A stretch of DNA of 64,000 nt from positions 1-64,000 of the forward strand of contig NZ_JACVFC010000007.1 of the NCBI RefSeq assembly GCF_014529935.1. The letters run 5' to 3'. How positions within the stretch are numbered: the stretch's first letter is position 1; every line of letters starts with the position of its first letter. Source of the DNA: Chitinophaga qingshengii (GTDB lineage Bacteria > Bacteroidota > Bacteroidia > Chitinophagales > Chitinophagaceae). Under the pieces are notes generated by a model. The model saw only the letters and a program-made list of their open reading frames with translations. It ran no database searches and had not been told where the DNA came from. A program made the position numbers and the translations under genes. Positions 46,953 to 55,865 of this stretch are shown piece after piece.

Positions 46953-48575
46953 ATGAAAGAGAAATTGATGTATCTGATGCCCAATGTGGTCATGGAGCCG
47001 CTGTTTGATCGCTGGTATGCCTGGAGTCACCTTGTTTCGCCTGCTACCGCAGCTATGAATATCACAGGCCGGCACCTCAGAATAATGAACTCCTACATCC
47101 AGGCATCGCATATACATGCTGCTGCCGTAAAAAATCCCAAAATGCGTGGTGGCCCCTTTATGGACCTCGGTGGTGGCAAGGTGGAAGATGTGAAAGCCTT
47201 GCGGGACCATACTTTGAGCGAACATGCCGACCTGGTGGCTTTGTCGGAAGCCTTCAAGGAACTGGACCGGTTGCTGCTCTCCAAAGCCAAAGGATTTACG
47301 TTGCAGCCTTTGTACAAAGAGATACCGGAGATACTAAAGGGTTATGTGGAGCTGGTATATGATCTCAATAATCATCCTTCCTACCGTATTTTTGAATCAC
47401 TGCTCTACAGCAGTCCTTACTATAAAACCGGCGCACAGAGTGTCGCCATCAGCATTACCAATAATGACGAGCGGCCATTTGTATTGAGCACACCCCGGCT
47501 AAATGAGCCAGGGGTGCTGCATCTGAATATACCCTTCGCAGATAAAGCGATTGACAAGCTGGCTATGATGAAGAGAACACCGGGCGATGTGGATGAGATA
47601 GCAGGGATGCTCGGCATTGGTGAAGAAGACCGCGCTTTGTTCAATACTTTTTTTACAGAGACGCCGCCGAAACCTTATCAGCCCTATACCGGCAATAAGG
47701 TAAGAATGAGATACTTCGGCCATGCGTGTATACTGGTGGAAACAAAAGATATCAGTATCCTCATAGATCCGGTGGTAAGTTATTATGGATATCCGCAGGA
47801 AGTCGACCGTTTTTCCGATATGGATCTGCCGGAGCACATCGACTATGTGCTCATCACTCACAATCATCAGGATCATATCCTATTCGAAACACTGCTACCG
47901 CTACGCCACCGGATCGGTAACCTGGTAGTGCCGAGAACTTCCAGCGGCGCCCTGCAAGATCCTAATCTCCGCCTGATGTTCAACAGCATCGGCTTCCACA
48001 ATGTGATAGAGATCGAGGATATGCAAACGATCAAATTCCACGACTGCAGCATCACGGGTTTACCTTTTATCGGAGAACATGGGGATTTGAATATTCAAAC
48101 AAAGATCTGTCATCATGTGAAGGTGGGTAATTTTACAATGCTGTTTATGGCCGATTCCTGTAATGTATCATCTGAACTATATAAACATATCCACCAGAAA
48201 ACAGGAGATGTAGACGTTGTTTTTCTGGGAATGGAATGTGAAGGCGCACCACTGAGCTGGTTATATGGGCCGCTGATGACGGAGGAGCTGAGCCGAGACA
48301 GAGATCAGACCAGGCGCTTTGCAGGTTCTGATTTTGAACAGGGCAGGGCACTGGCGGAGATCTTCAATCCGCATGAAATGTATGTTTATGCAATGGGGCA
48401 AGAACCATGGCTGGAATTTATCAGCAGTATTAAATATACGCCGGAATCACATCCTATTGTGCAATCCAATAAGCTGGTGGAATATTGTACCGGCCGCGGA
48501 ATTATTACCGAGCGTTTGTTTGGTGAAAAAGAAATCCTCTATAGTAAAGTAAAAGAAGGTGCGGAACTATCCTGA
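46953..48575 (+). CDS. CmlA/FrsH-like diiron beta-hydroxylase (MBL fold)
   Basis: A 540-aa protein with a 250-residue N-terminal domain and a metallo-beta-lactamase fold. Automatic annotation would call it an MBL hydrolase, but its length, layout and metal ligands match CmlA, the diiron oxygenase that hydroxylates a carrier-bound amino acid at the beta carbon in chloramphenicol biosynthesis. Ligands seen are H303, H305, D307, H308 (HNHQDH), E375 and D401, each two positions below the CmlA ligands H305, H307, D309, H310, E377 and D403 as I recall them; H474 may be the last ligand. The extra Glu and the NRPS context separate it from hydrolases. The substrate is probably a carrier-bound Phe (two Phe modules) or an aliphatic residue, as with FrsH on Leu. 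It is the last gene of the operon. Confidence 0.88.
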   Translation: MKEKLMYLMPNVVMEPLFDRWYAWSHLVSPATAAMNITGRHLRIMNSYIQASHIHAAAVKNPKMRGGPFMDLGGGKVEDVKALRDHTLSEHADLVALSEAFKELDRLLLSKAKGFTLQPLYKEIPEILKGYVELVYDLNNHPSYRIFESLLYSSPYYKTGAQSVAISITNNDERPFVLSTPRLNEPGVLHLNIPFADKAIDKLAMMKRTPGDVDEIAGMLGIGEEDRALFNTFFTETPPKPYQPYTGNKVRMRYFGHACILVETKDISILIDPVVSYYGYPQEVDRFSDMDLPEHIDYVLITHNHQDHILFETLLPLRHRIGNLVVPRTSSGALQDPNLRLMFNSIGFHNVIEIEDMQTIKFHDCSITGLPFIGEHGDLNIQTKICHHVKVGNFTMLFMADSCNVSSELYKHIHQKTGDVDVVFLGMECEGAPLSWLYGPLMTEELSRDRDQTRRFAGSDFEQGRALAEIFNPHEMYVYAMGQEPWLEFISSIKYTPESHPIVQSNKLVEYCTGRGIITERLFGEKEILYSKVKEGAELS

Positions 48576-48591
48576 AGCGACATTTTTTTTA

Positions 48592-48628
48592 GGTAGCAGG
48601 AGTGATCATTAGATCCTCTCCTGCTACC
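48592..48628 (+). terminator. Stem-loop at the 3' end of the NRPS operon
   Basis: A perfect 11-bp inverted repeat (GGTAGCAGGAG at 48592-48602, CTCCTGCTACC at 48618-48628) with a 15-base loop lies 16 bases after the hydroxylase stop. A run of eight T precedes it on the + strand and none follows, so it is not a textbook intrinsic terminator. It may mark the RNA 3' end or act as a processing or stability hairpin. Confidence 0.4.
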
Positions 48629-48728
48629 CTGGAAAGGCGTTTCAGAGAGGCTTGAAGAAAAAGGTGGCGGACCGCTGCCGTTTTACCGATGAAACTTATC
48701 TTTAAGTATATTCCCTAATGAAGCCCGG

Positions 48729-51215
48729 ATGCGGTACAATGATTCAATTATGAGCAATAGTATAATGATCACAAGAGTGTTAATCCTGTTGTCGATAACC
48801 TTTCCTTTGTTTACCTTCCCGTTAATGGCCCAGGTAGGGTTTAAAGGCGAAATTTCTGGTGTCGTAACAGATAGCGCTGGCAGCAAGCGTAGCGGTGTAG
48901 GCCTTGGTCTTTTAAAGGCGGCCGACTCCTCTGCTATTAAATTTGCTGTTACAGATGAAGCGGGGAGGTACCGCTTTGAAAACGTAGCAGGTGGAGATTA
49001 TTATATCGCCGCCATGAACGGGGGAGGAACGAAGATCGTGTCTTCCAGGCTAACGGTGTCGGATGCCAGGTCCCTGGTAAACGTGCCCGATATCACGCTG
49101 TCGCTCCCGCCACGGGAACTTGCCACTGTTACAGTGGCCGGACAGAAGCCTCTGATAGAGCGTAAGCTTGATAGAATTGTACTGAATGTAGAGAACAGCC
49201 CGCTTGCGGCTGGCAACTCCGCACTGGAAGTGATCGCCAGGGCGCCAGGGGTATCTGTAGATAACGAAGGGGCGATCAGCCTGAGAGGAAAGCAAGGTGT
49301 GAACGTGCTCATAAATGGCAAGCCTACCTATTTGTCCGCTGCTGACCTGGCGAATATGCTGAGGGCGACAGACGGCAGTACTATCCAGTCTGTTGAGATC
49401 ATCAGCAACCCTTCCGCCCGGTACGACGCATCAGGAAGTTCCGGCGTGATCGATATCAAGTTGAAGAAAGATAGATCAATGGGCACAAATGGATCAATAG
49501 TAATAGGAAGTGGATGGGGAAACTATTACAAAGGAAATGGCGGTTTGTCTTTAAGTCATCGGGAAGGGAAGGTGGCGCTATTTGCCAACTACAATTACCT
49601 GTACAATAAGCGTGACAGGGATATGGTAATTAACCGCGTCAATGAAACATCCATAGAGAATACGTATTTCCAGCAGAATAGCCGCCTGGTCAGGGAGTAT
49701 TCCAATCATAGTTTTAAAGCCGGTATTGATTACAATGTATCTTCACGTAATACCATCGGTTTTACATTTACCGGATATGCCAATAACACCATCGCCGATG
49801 GTAACGGTACTACACTCATGGGGCCTGGTGGGAAAATAAATGATTCATTGATAACAGACAACTCAGATGGCCATTCAAGGTTCCGCAACATGGCATTCAA
49901 TCTGAACAACAAAACAGTATTCGATTCTTCCGGCCGAAGCCTGTCGGTAGACCTCGATTATTCGGAATTTTCCAACAAAGATATCTTCTATTACGATAAC
50001 TATACAAGGATAATAAAAACCGGTATTGATCTTGCGCCGGTTTCCATCAGGAATATAACTCCGGCGACAATACGAATTTATGCTTTGAAAGCAGATTATG
50101 CGCAGCCGCTCCGCAAGGGCTACACACTTGAATCCGGTGTGAAAATAAGCTATGTAAAAACAGATAATGACCTTCGTTTCGATTCTTTGAAAAATGGTGA
50201 CTGGAAACATACAGACCGCAGTAATCAATTTATCTATGATGAAAATGTATATGCAGCCTACCTGAATGTAAACAAGGAATTTAGTAAAACAAAGATACAG
50301 GCCGGCCTGCGTGCAGAGCACACGAACCTTAGCGGTAATTCCGTGACCTTGTCGAAAGTGACAAACCGGAACTATACCAGCTTGTTCCCGACCTTGTTCG
50401 TTAGCCGGAAATTAGGCAAAGAACATGAACTGATGTTCTCATATGGCAGGCGTATCAACAGGCCCAACTACCAGGACCTGAACCCGTTCATCTACTTCGT
50501 CGACAAATATACCCTCCGCGAAGGAAATCCCTATCTGAACCCACAGTTCGCCAATACAGCGGGTTTGTCCTACATCTGGAAAGATACCTATGCGGCCTCA
50601 TTTGAAGTCAGTGGAACAAACGATGCTATTACCCAGGTATTGCTCACCGATACCACCAGCAAAATATTGTATCAAACCAACAGAAACCTGGCCAAAGAAC
50701 TGGAACTTAACCTCAATATCAGCGTTCCGGTAAAGATAACGGACTGGTGGACTTCCAGCAACGATATCACCGTGTTTTACCTTAAATACCAGACACCGGA
50801 GCTGCTGGGAGCGCCGCTGAATGTAGGGAAGACAGGTGTATTCATCAATTCCAATAACTCGCTGAAATTAGGCAAGCGGATTAGGTTAGAAGTAATTGCC
50901 GACTACAAATCTCCCATCACCTATGGTACGGTGGAATTTTTCAGATCACAGTTTTATGTTGATTTGGGAATGAGCTATTCTCTTTTCGGGAAACGGGCCA
51001 ATCTGAAACTGGGCATAAGTGATGTGTTCAATACACTCGATCAGCACATACGAAGTGTGATCCCGGCTGTCAACTATTCCATCAACCAAAAAAATGAAAC
51101 GCGTGTAGTGCGCCTTACCTTTACCTACCGCTTTGGAAATAACGAATTAAAACCATTTAACAACAGGCGCTCCGGTGTAGAAGATGAAACCAAAAGAGTA
51201 CAGCCTGGTAACTAA
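48729..51215 (+). CDS. TonB-dependent receptor-type outer-membrane beta-barrel protein
   Basis: An 828-aa outer-membrane protein. A signal peptide is visible (ITRVLILLSITFPLFTFPLMA, cleavage after AQ near residue 36), so the starts at codon 8 (48750) or codon 13 (48765) may be the real ones. Next come a carboxypeptidase-regulatory-like beta-sandwich (about 40-130), a plug-like region (about 140-245, with GVNVLINGKPTYLS and PSARYDASGSSGVIDIKLK) and a long C-terminal barrel rich in alternating aromatic residues that ends in RLTFTYRFG. This is the OMP_b-brl_3 type common in Bacteroidota. It lies 153 bases after the NRPS operon in the same direction, so it may import or sense the metal-loaded product, but receptors of this type have many ligands. 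Confidence 0.88.
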   Translation: MRYNDSIMSNSIMITRVLILLSITFPLFTFPLMAQVGFKGEISGVVTDSAGSKRSGVGLGLLKAADSSAIKFAVTDEAGRYRFENVAGGDYYIAAMNGGGTKIVSSRLTVSDARSLVNVPDITLSLPPRELATVTVAGQKPLIERKLDRIVLNVENSPLAAGNSALEVIARAPGVSVDNEGAISLRGKQGVNVLINGKPTYLSAADLANMLRATDGSTIQSVEIISNPSARYDASGSSGVIDIKLKKDRSMGTNGSIVIGSGWGNYYKGNGGLSLSHREGKVALFANYNYLYNKRDRDMVINRVNETSIENTYFQQNSRLVREYSNHSFKAGIDYNVSSRNTIGFTFTGYANNTIADGNGTTLMGPGGKINDSLITDNSDGHSRFRNMAFNLNNKTVFDSSGRSLSVDLDYSEFSNKDIFYYDNYTRIIKTGIDLAPVSIRNITPATIRIYALKADYAQPLRKGYTLESGVKISYVKTDNDLRFDSLKNGDWKHTDRSNQFIYDENVYAAYLNVNKEFSKTKIQAGLRAEHTNLSGNSVTLSKVTNRNYTSLFPTLFVSRKLGKEHELMFSYGRRINRPNYQDLNPFIYFVDKYTLREGNPYLNPQFANTAGLSYIWKDTYAASFEVSGTNDAITQVLLTDTTSKILYQTNRNLAKELELNLNISVPVKITDWWTSSNDITVFYLKYQTPELLGAPLNVGKTGVFINSNNSLKLGKRIRLEVIADYKSPITYGTVEFFRSQFYVDLGMSYSLFGKRANLKLGISDVFNTLDQHIRSVIPAVNYSINQKNETRVVRLTFTYRFGNNELKPFNNRRSGVEDETKRVQPGN

Positions 51216-51231
51216 TTTATAATCTCAAATC

Positions 51232-53736
51232 ATGAAAGTACTTTTATTTGCACTGATGTGTTGCAGTTGTCTTGCAGCGCAGGGACAAATGCATTCCGGC
51301 ACTGCCGATACCACATGGAAGCGGATAAACAGGTCCGCCGAAACCACTGTCAATGATGTGGTGCATACAAAACTGGATTTAAAAGCTGATTTCACAAATG
51401 GTACGCTTTCCGGCAAAGCCTGGATCACATTGAGGCCGCATCTGCATCCCACCGACTCATTGTGCCTCGATGCGAAACGCATGAATATCTATAAGGTAGC
51501 CCTGGCATCCGGTAAAAACAGCCCGGCGTTGAAATATACCTATAAAGACAGTATGCAACTCGTCATCAGGCTGGATAAAGTCTATACCAGCCAGGAGGAC
51601 TACACGATTTTAGTTGAGTACCAGGCTTCGAACAATCATGATGATGCCGCAGAAGTACCATCCGAAAGCTATAATGCCGGATTGCATTTTGTCAGGGATA
51701 CAAGCGGTAACGGATATACGCAATTATGGACACAGGGGGAACCGGAATTCAGTAGCTGCTGGTTTCCAACGATAGACAAACCGGATCAGAGAACGTCTGC
51801 GGAAATACGGCTGACGGTGCCTGACAAGTATGCCACCCTCTCCAATGGTGAACTGGTGATACAGCAACCGAATATAGACCATACCAGGACAGATACCTGG
51901 AAAATGGATTTATCACATGCACCTTATCTTTTTTTTATTGGCGCAGGTGTGTATGATATTGTAAAGGAAAGATACAGGAACATAGACGCATACTATTATA
52001 TGGAAAAAGGATACAAGGACATATCCGGCCGTATCTTCGGCCGTGTGCCTGCAATACTTGGATTCTTTTCCGACAGGCTGAACACACCGTATCCCTGGAA
52101 TAAGTATGCGCAGATCACAGGCCACGACTATTCAAGAACTGCAATGGAAAATACCACTGCCGTGCTCACCGGTACTTACATACTGAAAAATGAGCGCGAA
52201 CTGGTAGACGGTACATTAGATGAGCTGGATATCGTACATGAGATCGCGCACCATTGGTTTGGAAACCTCGTGACGCCAAAATCCTGGAGCTATCTCTGTT
52301 TGAGCGAAGGCCTCGCATGTTACAGTGAATATTTATGGGCGGAAAGTCATTATAAAAAAGAACAGGCAGATGCGCTTCGCTACAGCATGTTGAAGAAATA
52401 CACCGGGGACGAAAAGAACAGGGAGAAGGCGCTGGTCAGGTACTTTTATCCCAGCCAGGGCGCTTTGTTCGATGCGGTTAGCTATGAAAAAGGAGCTGGT
52501 GTAATGCATATGTTGCGGCATTATGTTGGTGATACTGCTTTCTTCCGGGCACTGCATCTTTATCTTGAGAAGAACCGCTTTAAATCAGTGGAGGCAGCGG
52601 ATCTCCGGCAGGCTTTTGAAAAGGTGGCAGGAAAAGACCTGAACTGGTTCTGGGATCAGTGGTTTTATAAGCCCGGGCATCCGCAGTTGAATATTCATTA
52701 CAATTATGATACTGCGACAAGGAAGGTGCTCGTCGCAGTGACACAGATGCAAACATCAGATGTGTACTTCAAGGCACCCGTCGGTATTGATATATATGTT
52801 GCCGGTCAAAAGGAAAGCCATGAGGTATGGATAGATGGAAAAACGAATACCTTCACCTTTCCTCTCAGCCAGCGACCCGACCTGGTGGACTTTGATGGAG
52901 AAAGAACATTGGTCTGCGAAAGGCATGAGAATAAAACATTGGTGGAATATCTGTTCCAGTACAAAAACGCAGGCAGCTATATACAACAGCTGGAAACAGT
53001 GCAATTTGCGCTGAACAATCCGGAAGATACCGACGCCGTCCGGTTTTTATTGTCCGTTCTGCAAAATATGGATACTAACAGTGATTTTCGCAATTTGATC
53101 CTGGAAAAGTTAAAACGCGAAGGGATGCCGGAACCAGTGATACCGGTGATAGAAGAGCTGGCGGCCAATGAAAAGAACCGTTTGAACAAGGCGCTTGCCA
53201 TCGAGCTGCTCGGGGGGCTCAGGAAAAAACAATATGAACCGCTTTTTCTGCAACAGTTGTATGATTCGTCTTATACGGTTGCTGGTGCGGCATTGGAAGG
53301 CTTGCTGAAAGTTGATGAACAGAAGGCAGTAGCTGTGTTACCCACCCTGCACACGGATGTAAGAGGAAATCTCAGCAGGGCATATGATAAAGTGGTGGTG
53401 TTGACAAAGACAGATGATGATTTTAATACCATGTACAACAAATTCACAACTCAAACCCTTCTGAAGGCCTACTACGAGAACTTCGGTACTTTATTTAACT
53501 TCATCACATATTTGAAAAATGTACAGGACGTCAGCAAATTTACTAAAGGCGTTGAAGCGGTGGTAAAACTCCGGTCGAAAGTGGTGCCTTATTCTACGGA
53601 ATTAGTGGGTATGATCAATGAGGCGCTGAGAGCTGTAAAAGCCCATAAGAAAAATATGATCAATACTGAGGCCGCCAATAACAATGACCTGGCCAAACAG
53701 GTTAACATGCTGGATAAAAATATCGGGAAGAATTGA
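51232..53736 (+). CDS. Secreted M1-family aminopeptidase
   Basis: An 834-aa zinc metallopeptidase with an N-terminal export signal (MKVLLFALMCCSCLAAQGQ; a lipoprotein cysteine is possible in the CCSC stretch). The M1 hallmarks are present: exopeptidase motif AMEN at 304-307 and zinc site H336-E-I-A-H340 with the third ligand E359, exactly 18 residues after the second His. The C-terminal 280 residues are helical, with HEAT-like features as in other M1 enzymes. It starts 16 bases after the receptor gene, so the two are probably co-transcribed. It may trim peptides in the periplasm or at the surface, perhaps those taken up by the receptor; a role in processing the NRPS product is conjecture. Confidence 0.92.
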   Translation: MKVLLFALMCCSCLAAQGQMHSGTADTTWKRINRSAETTVNDVVHTKLDLKADFTNGTLSGKAWITLRPHLHPTDSLCLDAKRMNIYKVALASGKNSPALKYTYKDSMQLVIRLDKVYTSQEDYTILVEYQASNNHDDAAEVPSESYNAGLHFVRDTSGNGYTQLWTQGEPEFSSCWFPTIDKPDQRTSAEIRLTVPDKYATLSNGELVIQQPNIDHTRTDTWKMDLSHAPYLFFIGAGVYDIVKERYRNIDAYYYMEKGYKDISGRIFGRVPAILGFFSDRLNTPYPWNKYAQITGHDYSRTAMENTTAVLTGTYILKNERELVDGTLDELDIVHEIAHHWFGNLVTPKSWSYLCLSEGLACYSEYLWAESHYKKEQADALRYSMLKKYTGDEKNREKALVRYFYPSQGALFDAVSYEKGAGVMHMLRHYVGDTAFFRALHLYLEKNRFKSVEAADLRQAFEKVAGKDLNWFWDQWFYKPGHPQLNIHYNYDTATRKVLVAVTQMQTSDVYFKAPVGIDIYVAGQKESHEVWIDGKTNTFTFPLSQRPDLVDFDGERTLVCERHENKTLVEYLFQYKNAGSYIQQLETVQFALNNPEDTDAVRFLLSVLQNMDTNSDFRNLILEKLKREGMPEPVIPVIEELAANEKNRLNKALAIELLGGLRKKQYEPLFLQQLYDSSYTVAGAALEGLLKVDEQKAVAVLPTLHTDVRGNLSRAYDKVVVLTKTDDDFNTMYNKFTTQTLLKAYYENFGTLFNFITYLKNVQDVSKFTKGVEAVVKLRSKVVPYSTELVGMINEALRAVKAHKKNMINTEAANNNDLAKQVNMLDKNIGKN

Positions 53737-53908
53737 TGAATACCGGATTTGCAAGCCCCGGCTAAAATTTAATCAATTTCCCGGCGCCCTGCATGATTTT
53801 AAGTTATTGGTAATCAATTTATTAAATTTTTTACAGGTTTCCTTGCATGTAAAGTCCACTGTGGTATTACTGTCAATCTTGTAATGAAATAAATGCGTTA
53901 ACTTTATA

Positions 53909-54148
53909 ATGTACAAATTATATCAACCGATGAAAATTGAACAATCAATAGCGCTGGGGATATATATTGGCATCTATATACTAACCATACTTGCATTACT
54001 TCTCTTTATGAAATGAAAGTATAGAAAAAACTGGCTAAAAACAGATTGGAAATTTGGGAGTGGTAGAATAGACATCCGTATCCTGGTCGGTTTTGTAACG
54101 CTCGTTTTAATGTTCATTTTCAAATGGACCTATTCATTAATAAGATAG
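53909..54148 (+). pseudogene. Small two-helix membrane protein with in-frame TGA
   Basis: From ATG 53909 a 35-codon frame encodes one hydrophobic helix (IALGIYIGIYILTILALLLF) and stops at TGA 54014-54016. The same frame then stays open to TAG 54148, with a charged loop (KYRKNWLKTDWKFGSGRIDIR) and a second hydrophobic helix (ILVGFVTLVLMFIFKW). Read through, it is a coherent 79-residue hairpin-like membrane protein, so the TGA looks like a nonsense mutation in a small gene. Two separate small proteins or read-through are less likely. I do not recognise the family. It lies in the AT-rich stretch after the aminopeptidase; no terminator is visible between 53737 and 53908. Confidence 0.4.
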
Positions 54149-54382
54149 TTATTAGACCCACTTGTGCTATCTTAACTTGATCTGACATACAATTTTGACC
54201 ATCGTTTCCCAAAGAGAAATTTTCTTTTGATTCCAATCACTGCCTGATTCAAAACGAATTTATATCAATTAATACCTCTGTCGTCATTTTGGCTACAATG
54301 TAGCTCAATCTGGCAACAGGGGATTAATAATTCCTGTACAATTTTGTATTGTAAAATTCAAGCAAAATTTAAATCAGGAAAA
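54149..54382. promoter_or_regulatory. AT-rich leader with palindrome and repeated TACAATTTTG
   Basis: This region before the NmrA-like gene contains a 13-base palindrome GCTACAATGTAGC (54292-54304, 6-bp arms around one base) and two copies of TACAATTTTG (54188-54197 and 54337-54346). The second copy lies 37 bases before the start codon and resembles a Bacteroidota -7 element with two extra bases. The palindrome could be an operator for the nearby AraC-type regulator or another factor. No other gene is visible here. Confidence 0.3.
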
Positions 54383-55279
54383 ATGAAAAAAACAATCGCA
54401 TTATTAGGCGCAACCGGGAAGGTTGGTGGCAAGATTTCGGAAATCCTGTTAAAAGATGGGTTTCATTTAAAATTGATTGCTCAAACGGATAGCAAGCTCG
54501 AAAGGTTTAAGGATATGGGTGCTGAGGTTATTCCCGCAGACATTACAGATGTGGGTGTGTTAACTGAGATATTTCGTAATGCTGATGGTGCTTATGTAAT
54601 GACGCCGCCTGATTTTGGCGCAGCCAGTTATCGGGAATTTCAGCGAAAAGTTGGAGATGCTGTTATTGAAGCCATTAAAGAATCGGGGATAAAGTATATT
54701 GTAAACCTAAGTAGTTGCGGCGGTCACATGCACGAAGGTAATGGTCTTATTGGCGGCCTTGCCGAACAGGAGGTGAAATTAAACCAGCTAAAAGATGTCA
54801 ATGTGTTGCATTTGCGCCCGGCTTATTTTTTGGATAATGCCTTGCTAAATGCGCAATTAATAAAACAAATGGGAGTAAATGGCACAACTGCCGATGCAGA
54901 CCACGAAATCCCAATGGTGGCAACAAAGGATATTGCGGCGGTTGCGGCAGCTTGTTTAACCAAACTGGATTTCGAAGGAAAAAGCGTTCAGGCTATACTT
55001 GGACAAAGAAATTATTCGTTTAAAGAAATAACCGGAATTATAGGCCATGCGATTGGTAAGCCTGACTTACAATATATCCAATTCCCGGTTGAGCAGGCAA
55101 TACAGGCGATGATTGAACAAGGTCTTTCTGCTGATGTCGCTAAAGACATAGCCTGTATGGAAACTTCTCTGAAAAACGGGGTGATGAATTATGAAAGGAG
55201 AACTGCCGCAAATACATCACCAACATCGGCGGAGGTTTTTATCCAGGAAGCATTTTTGCCATTATATAACGCTCTGTAG
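54383..55279 (+). CDS. NmrA-like NAD(P)-binding protein
   Basis: A 298-aa atypical short-chain dehydrogenase-like protein. The start at 54383 is chosen because MKKTIALLGATGKVGGKI places the GxTGxxG dinucleotide-binding loop at the very N-terminus; the frame is open further upstream to 54344, but those 13 codons look like leader. Other features are a strand with VIPADITD, AYVMTPPDF in the region after the cofactor site, and IVNLSSCGG where other SDRs have the catalytic Ser region; no YxxxK pair is evident. Proteins like this are redox sensors or NAD(P)H-quinone reductase-like enzymes, and the substrate is unknown. It appears to form an operon with the NTF2-like gene 29 bases downstream and the AraC gene after that. 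Confidence 0.85.
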   Translation: MKKTIALLGATGKVGGKISEILLKDGFHLKLIAQTDSKLERFKDMGAEVIPADITDVGVLTEIFRNADGAYVMTPPDFGAASYREFQRKVGDAVIEAIKESGIKYIVNLSSCGGHMHEGNGLIGGLAEQEVKLNQLKDVNVLHLRPAYFLDNALLNAQLIKQMGVNGTTADADHEIPMVATKDIAAVAAACLTKLDFEGKSVQAILGQRNYSFKEITGIIGHAIGKPDLQYIQFPVEQAIQAMIEQGLSADVAKDIACMETSLKNGVMNYERRTAANTSPTSAEVFIQEAFLPLYNAL

Positions 55280-55308
55280 TCTTTTAACAACATTAAATTT
55301 AATCCACA

Positions 55309-55776
55309 ATGGAAAAGAAAACAAACGTGCCGGAAAAGGTGGATAGGAATCATCCTGCATTTAACAAAAATTCAGAACCATTTTATAATATTGTAATGGA
55401 GGGGTTGAAAGGAGAAGTTGATGGAGAGCATTTTTGGGATGCTGTGGCAGAAAATGCGGTGTTTGAATTTCTGTACAATATTCCTGGATTTACTAATGAG
55501 ATTAAGGGACGAAAAGCCTATATGGATTGGTTTGGTGGATATAGCAATATTCTTCATACATCGGACAATTTACGGATATATAAATCTGCAAATCCTGAAA
55601 ATGTAATTGTATTGGAATATCAAGTTCACGGCACTGTTCCATCGACAGGAAAGGCTTATGATAATCGTTTTTGTTCTATCGTAACTATTAAAGACAGGAA
55701 AATAATCCATTGGCGTGATTATATGGACTCGCTTGCAGTGATGCTTTCAGTTTCTCCTGATTATAGTGCGAAATAA
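55309..55776 (+). CDS. NTF2/SnoaL-like protein
   Basis: A 155-aa single-domain protein with the cone-shaped NTF2 fold pattern: an N-terminal helix region (PFYNIVMEGL), then AVFEFLYNIPGF, a GRKAYMDWFGGY helix, and strands VIVLEYQVHGTV, RFCSIVTIKDRKI, HWRDYMDSL. The final HWRDYMD stretch is typical of SnoaL-like and ketosteroid-isomerase-like proteins. Members bind small hydrophobic molecules or isomerize them, and no specific function can be given. Its placement between an NmrA-like gene and an AraC regulator suggests a small stress- or metabolite-responsive unit. Base composition is AT-rich, unlike the NRPS genes. Confidence 0.8.
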   Translation: MEKKTNVPEKVDRNHPAFNKNSEPFYNIVMEGLKGEVDGEHFWDAVAENAVFEFLYNIPGFTNEIKGRKAYMDWFGGYSNILHTSDNLRIYKSANPENVIVLEYQVHGTVPSTGKAYDNRFCSIVTIKDRKIIHWRDYMDSLAVMLSVSPDYSAK

Positions 55777-55865
55777 TGGCACGCTATACGAGGCAATACG
55801 CAAAAGACAACAAACAAGCATCGCCATGAATAGCGTTCTATACAAATAGGTTTAAATTCGTAGTA

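Noticed and set aside
46953..48575. Beta-lactamase-like or lactonase resistance enzyme
   Set aside because: The length, large N-terminal domain, extra Glu ligand and CmlA-register ligands fit a diiron oxygenase better than a hydrolase.
53684..53884. 66-codon frame overlapping the aminopeptidase end
   Set aside because: It starts inside the aminopeptidase in another frame and its product has no recognisable features.
54344..54382. N-terminal extension of the NmrA-like protein
   Set aside because: The dinucleotide-binding loop of the family starts a few residues after the ATG at 54383; the 13 extra codons are AT-rich leader.
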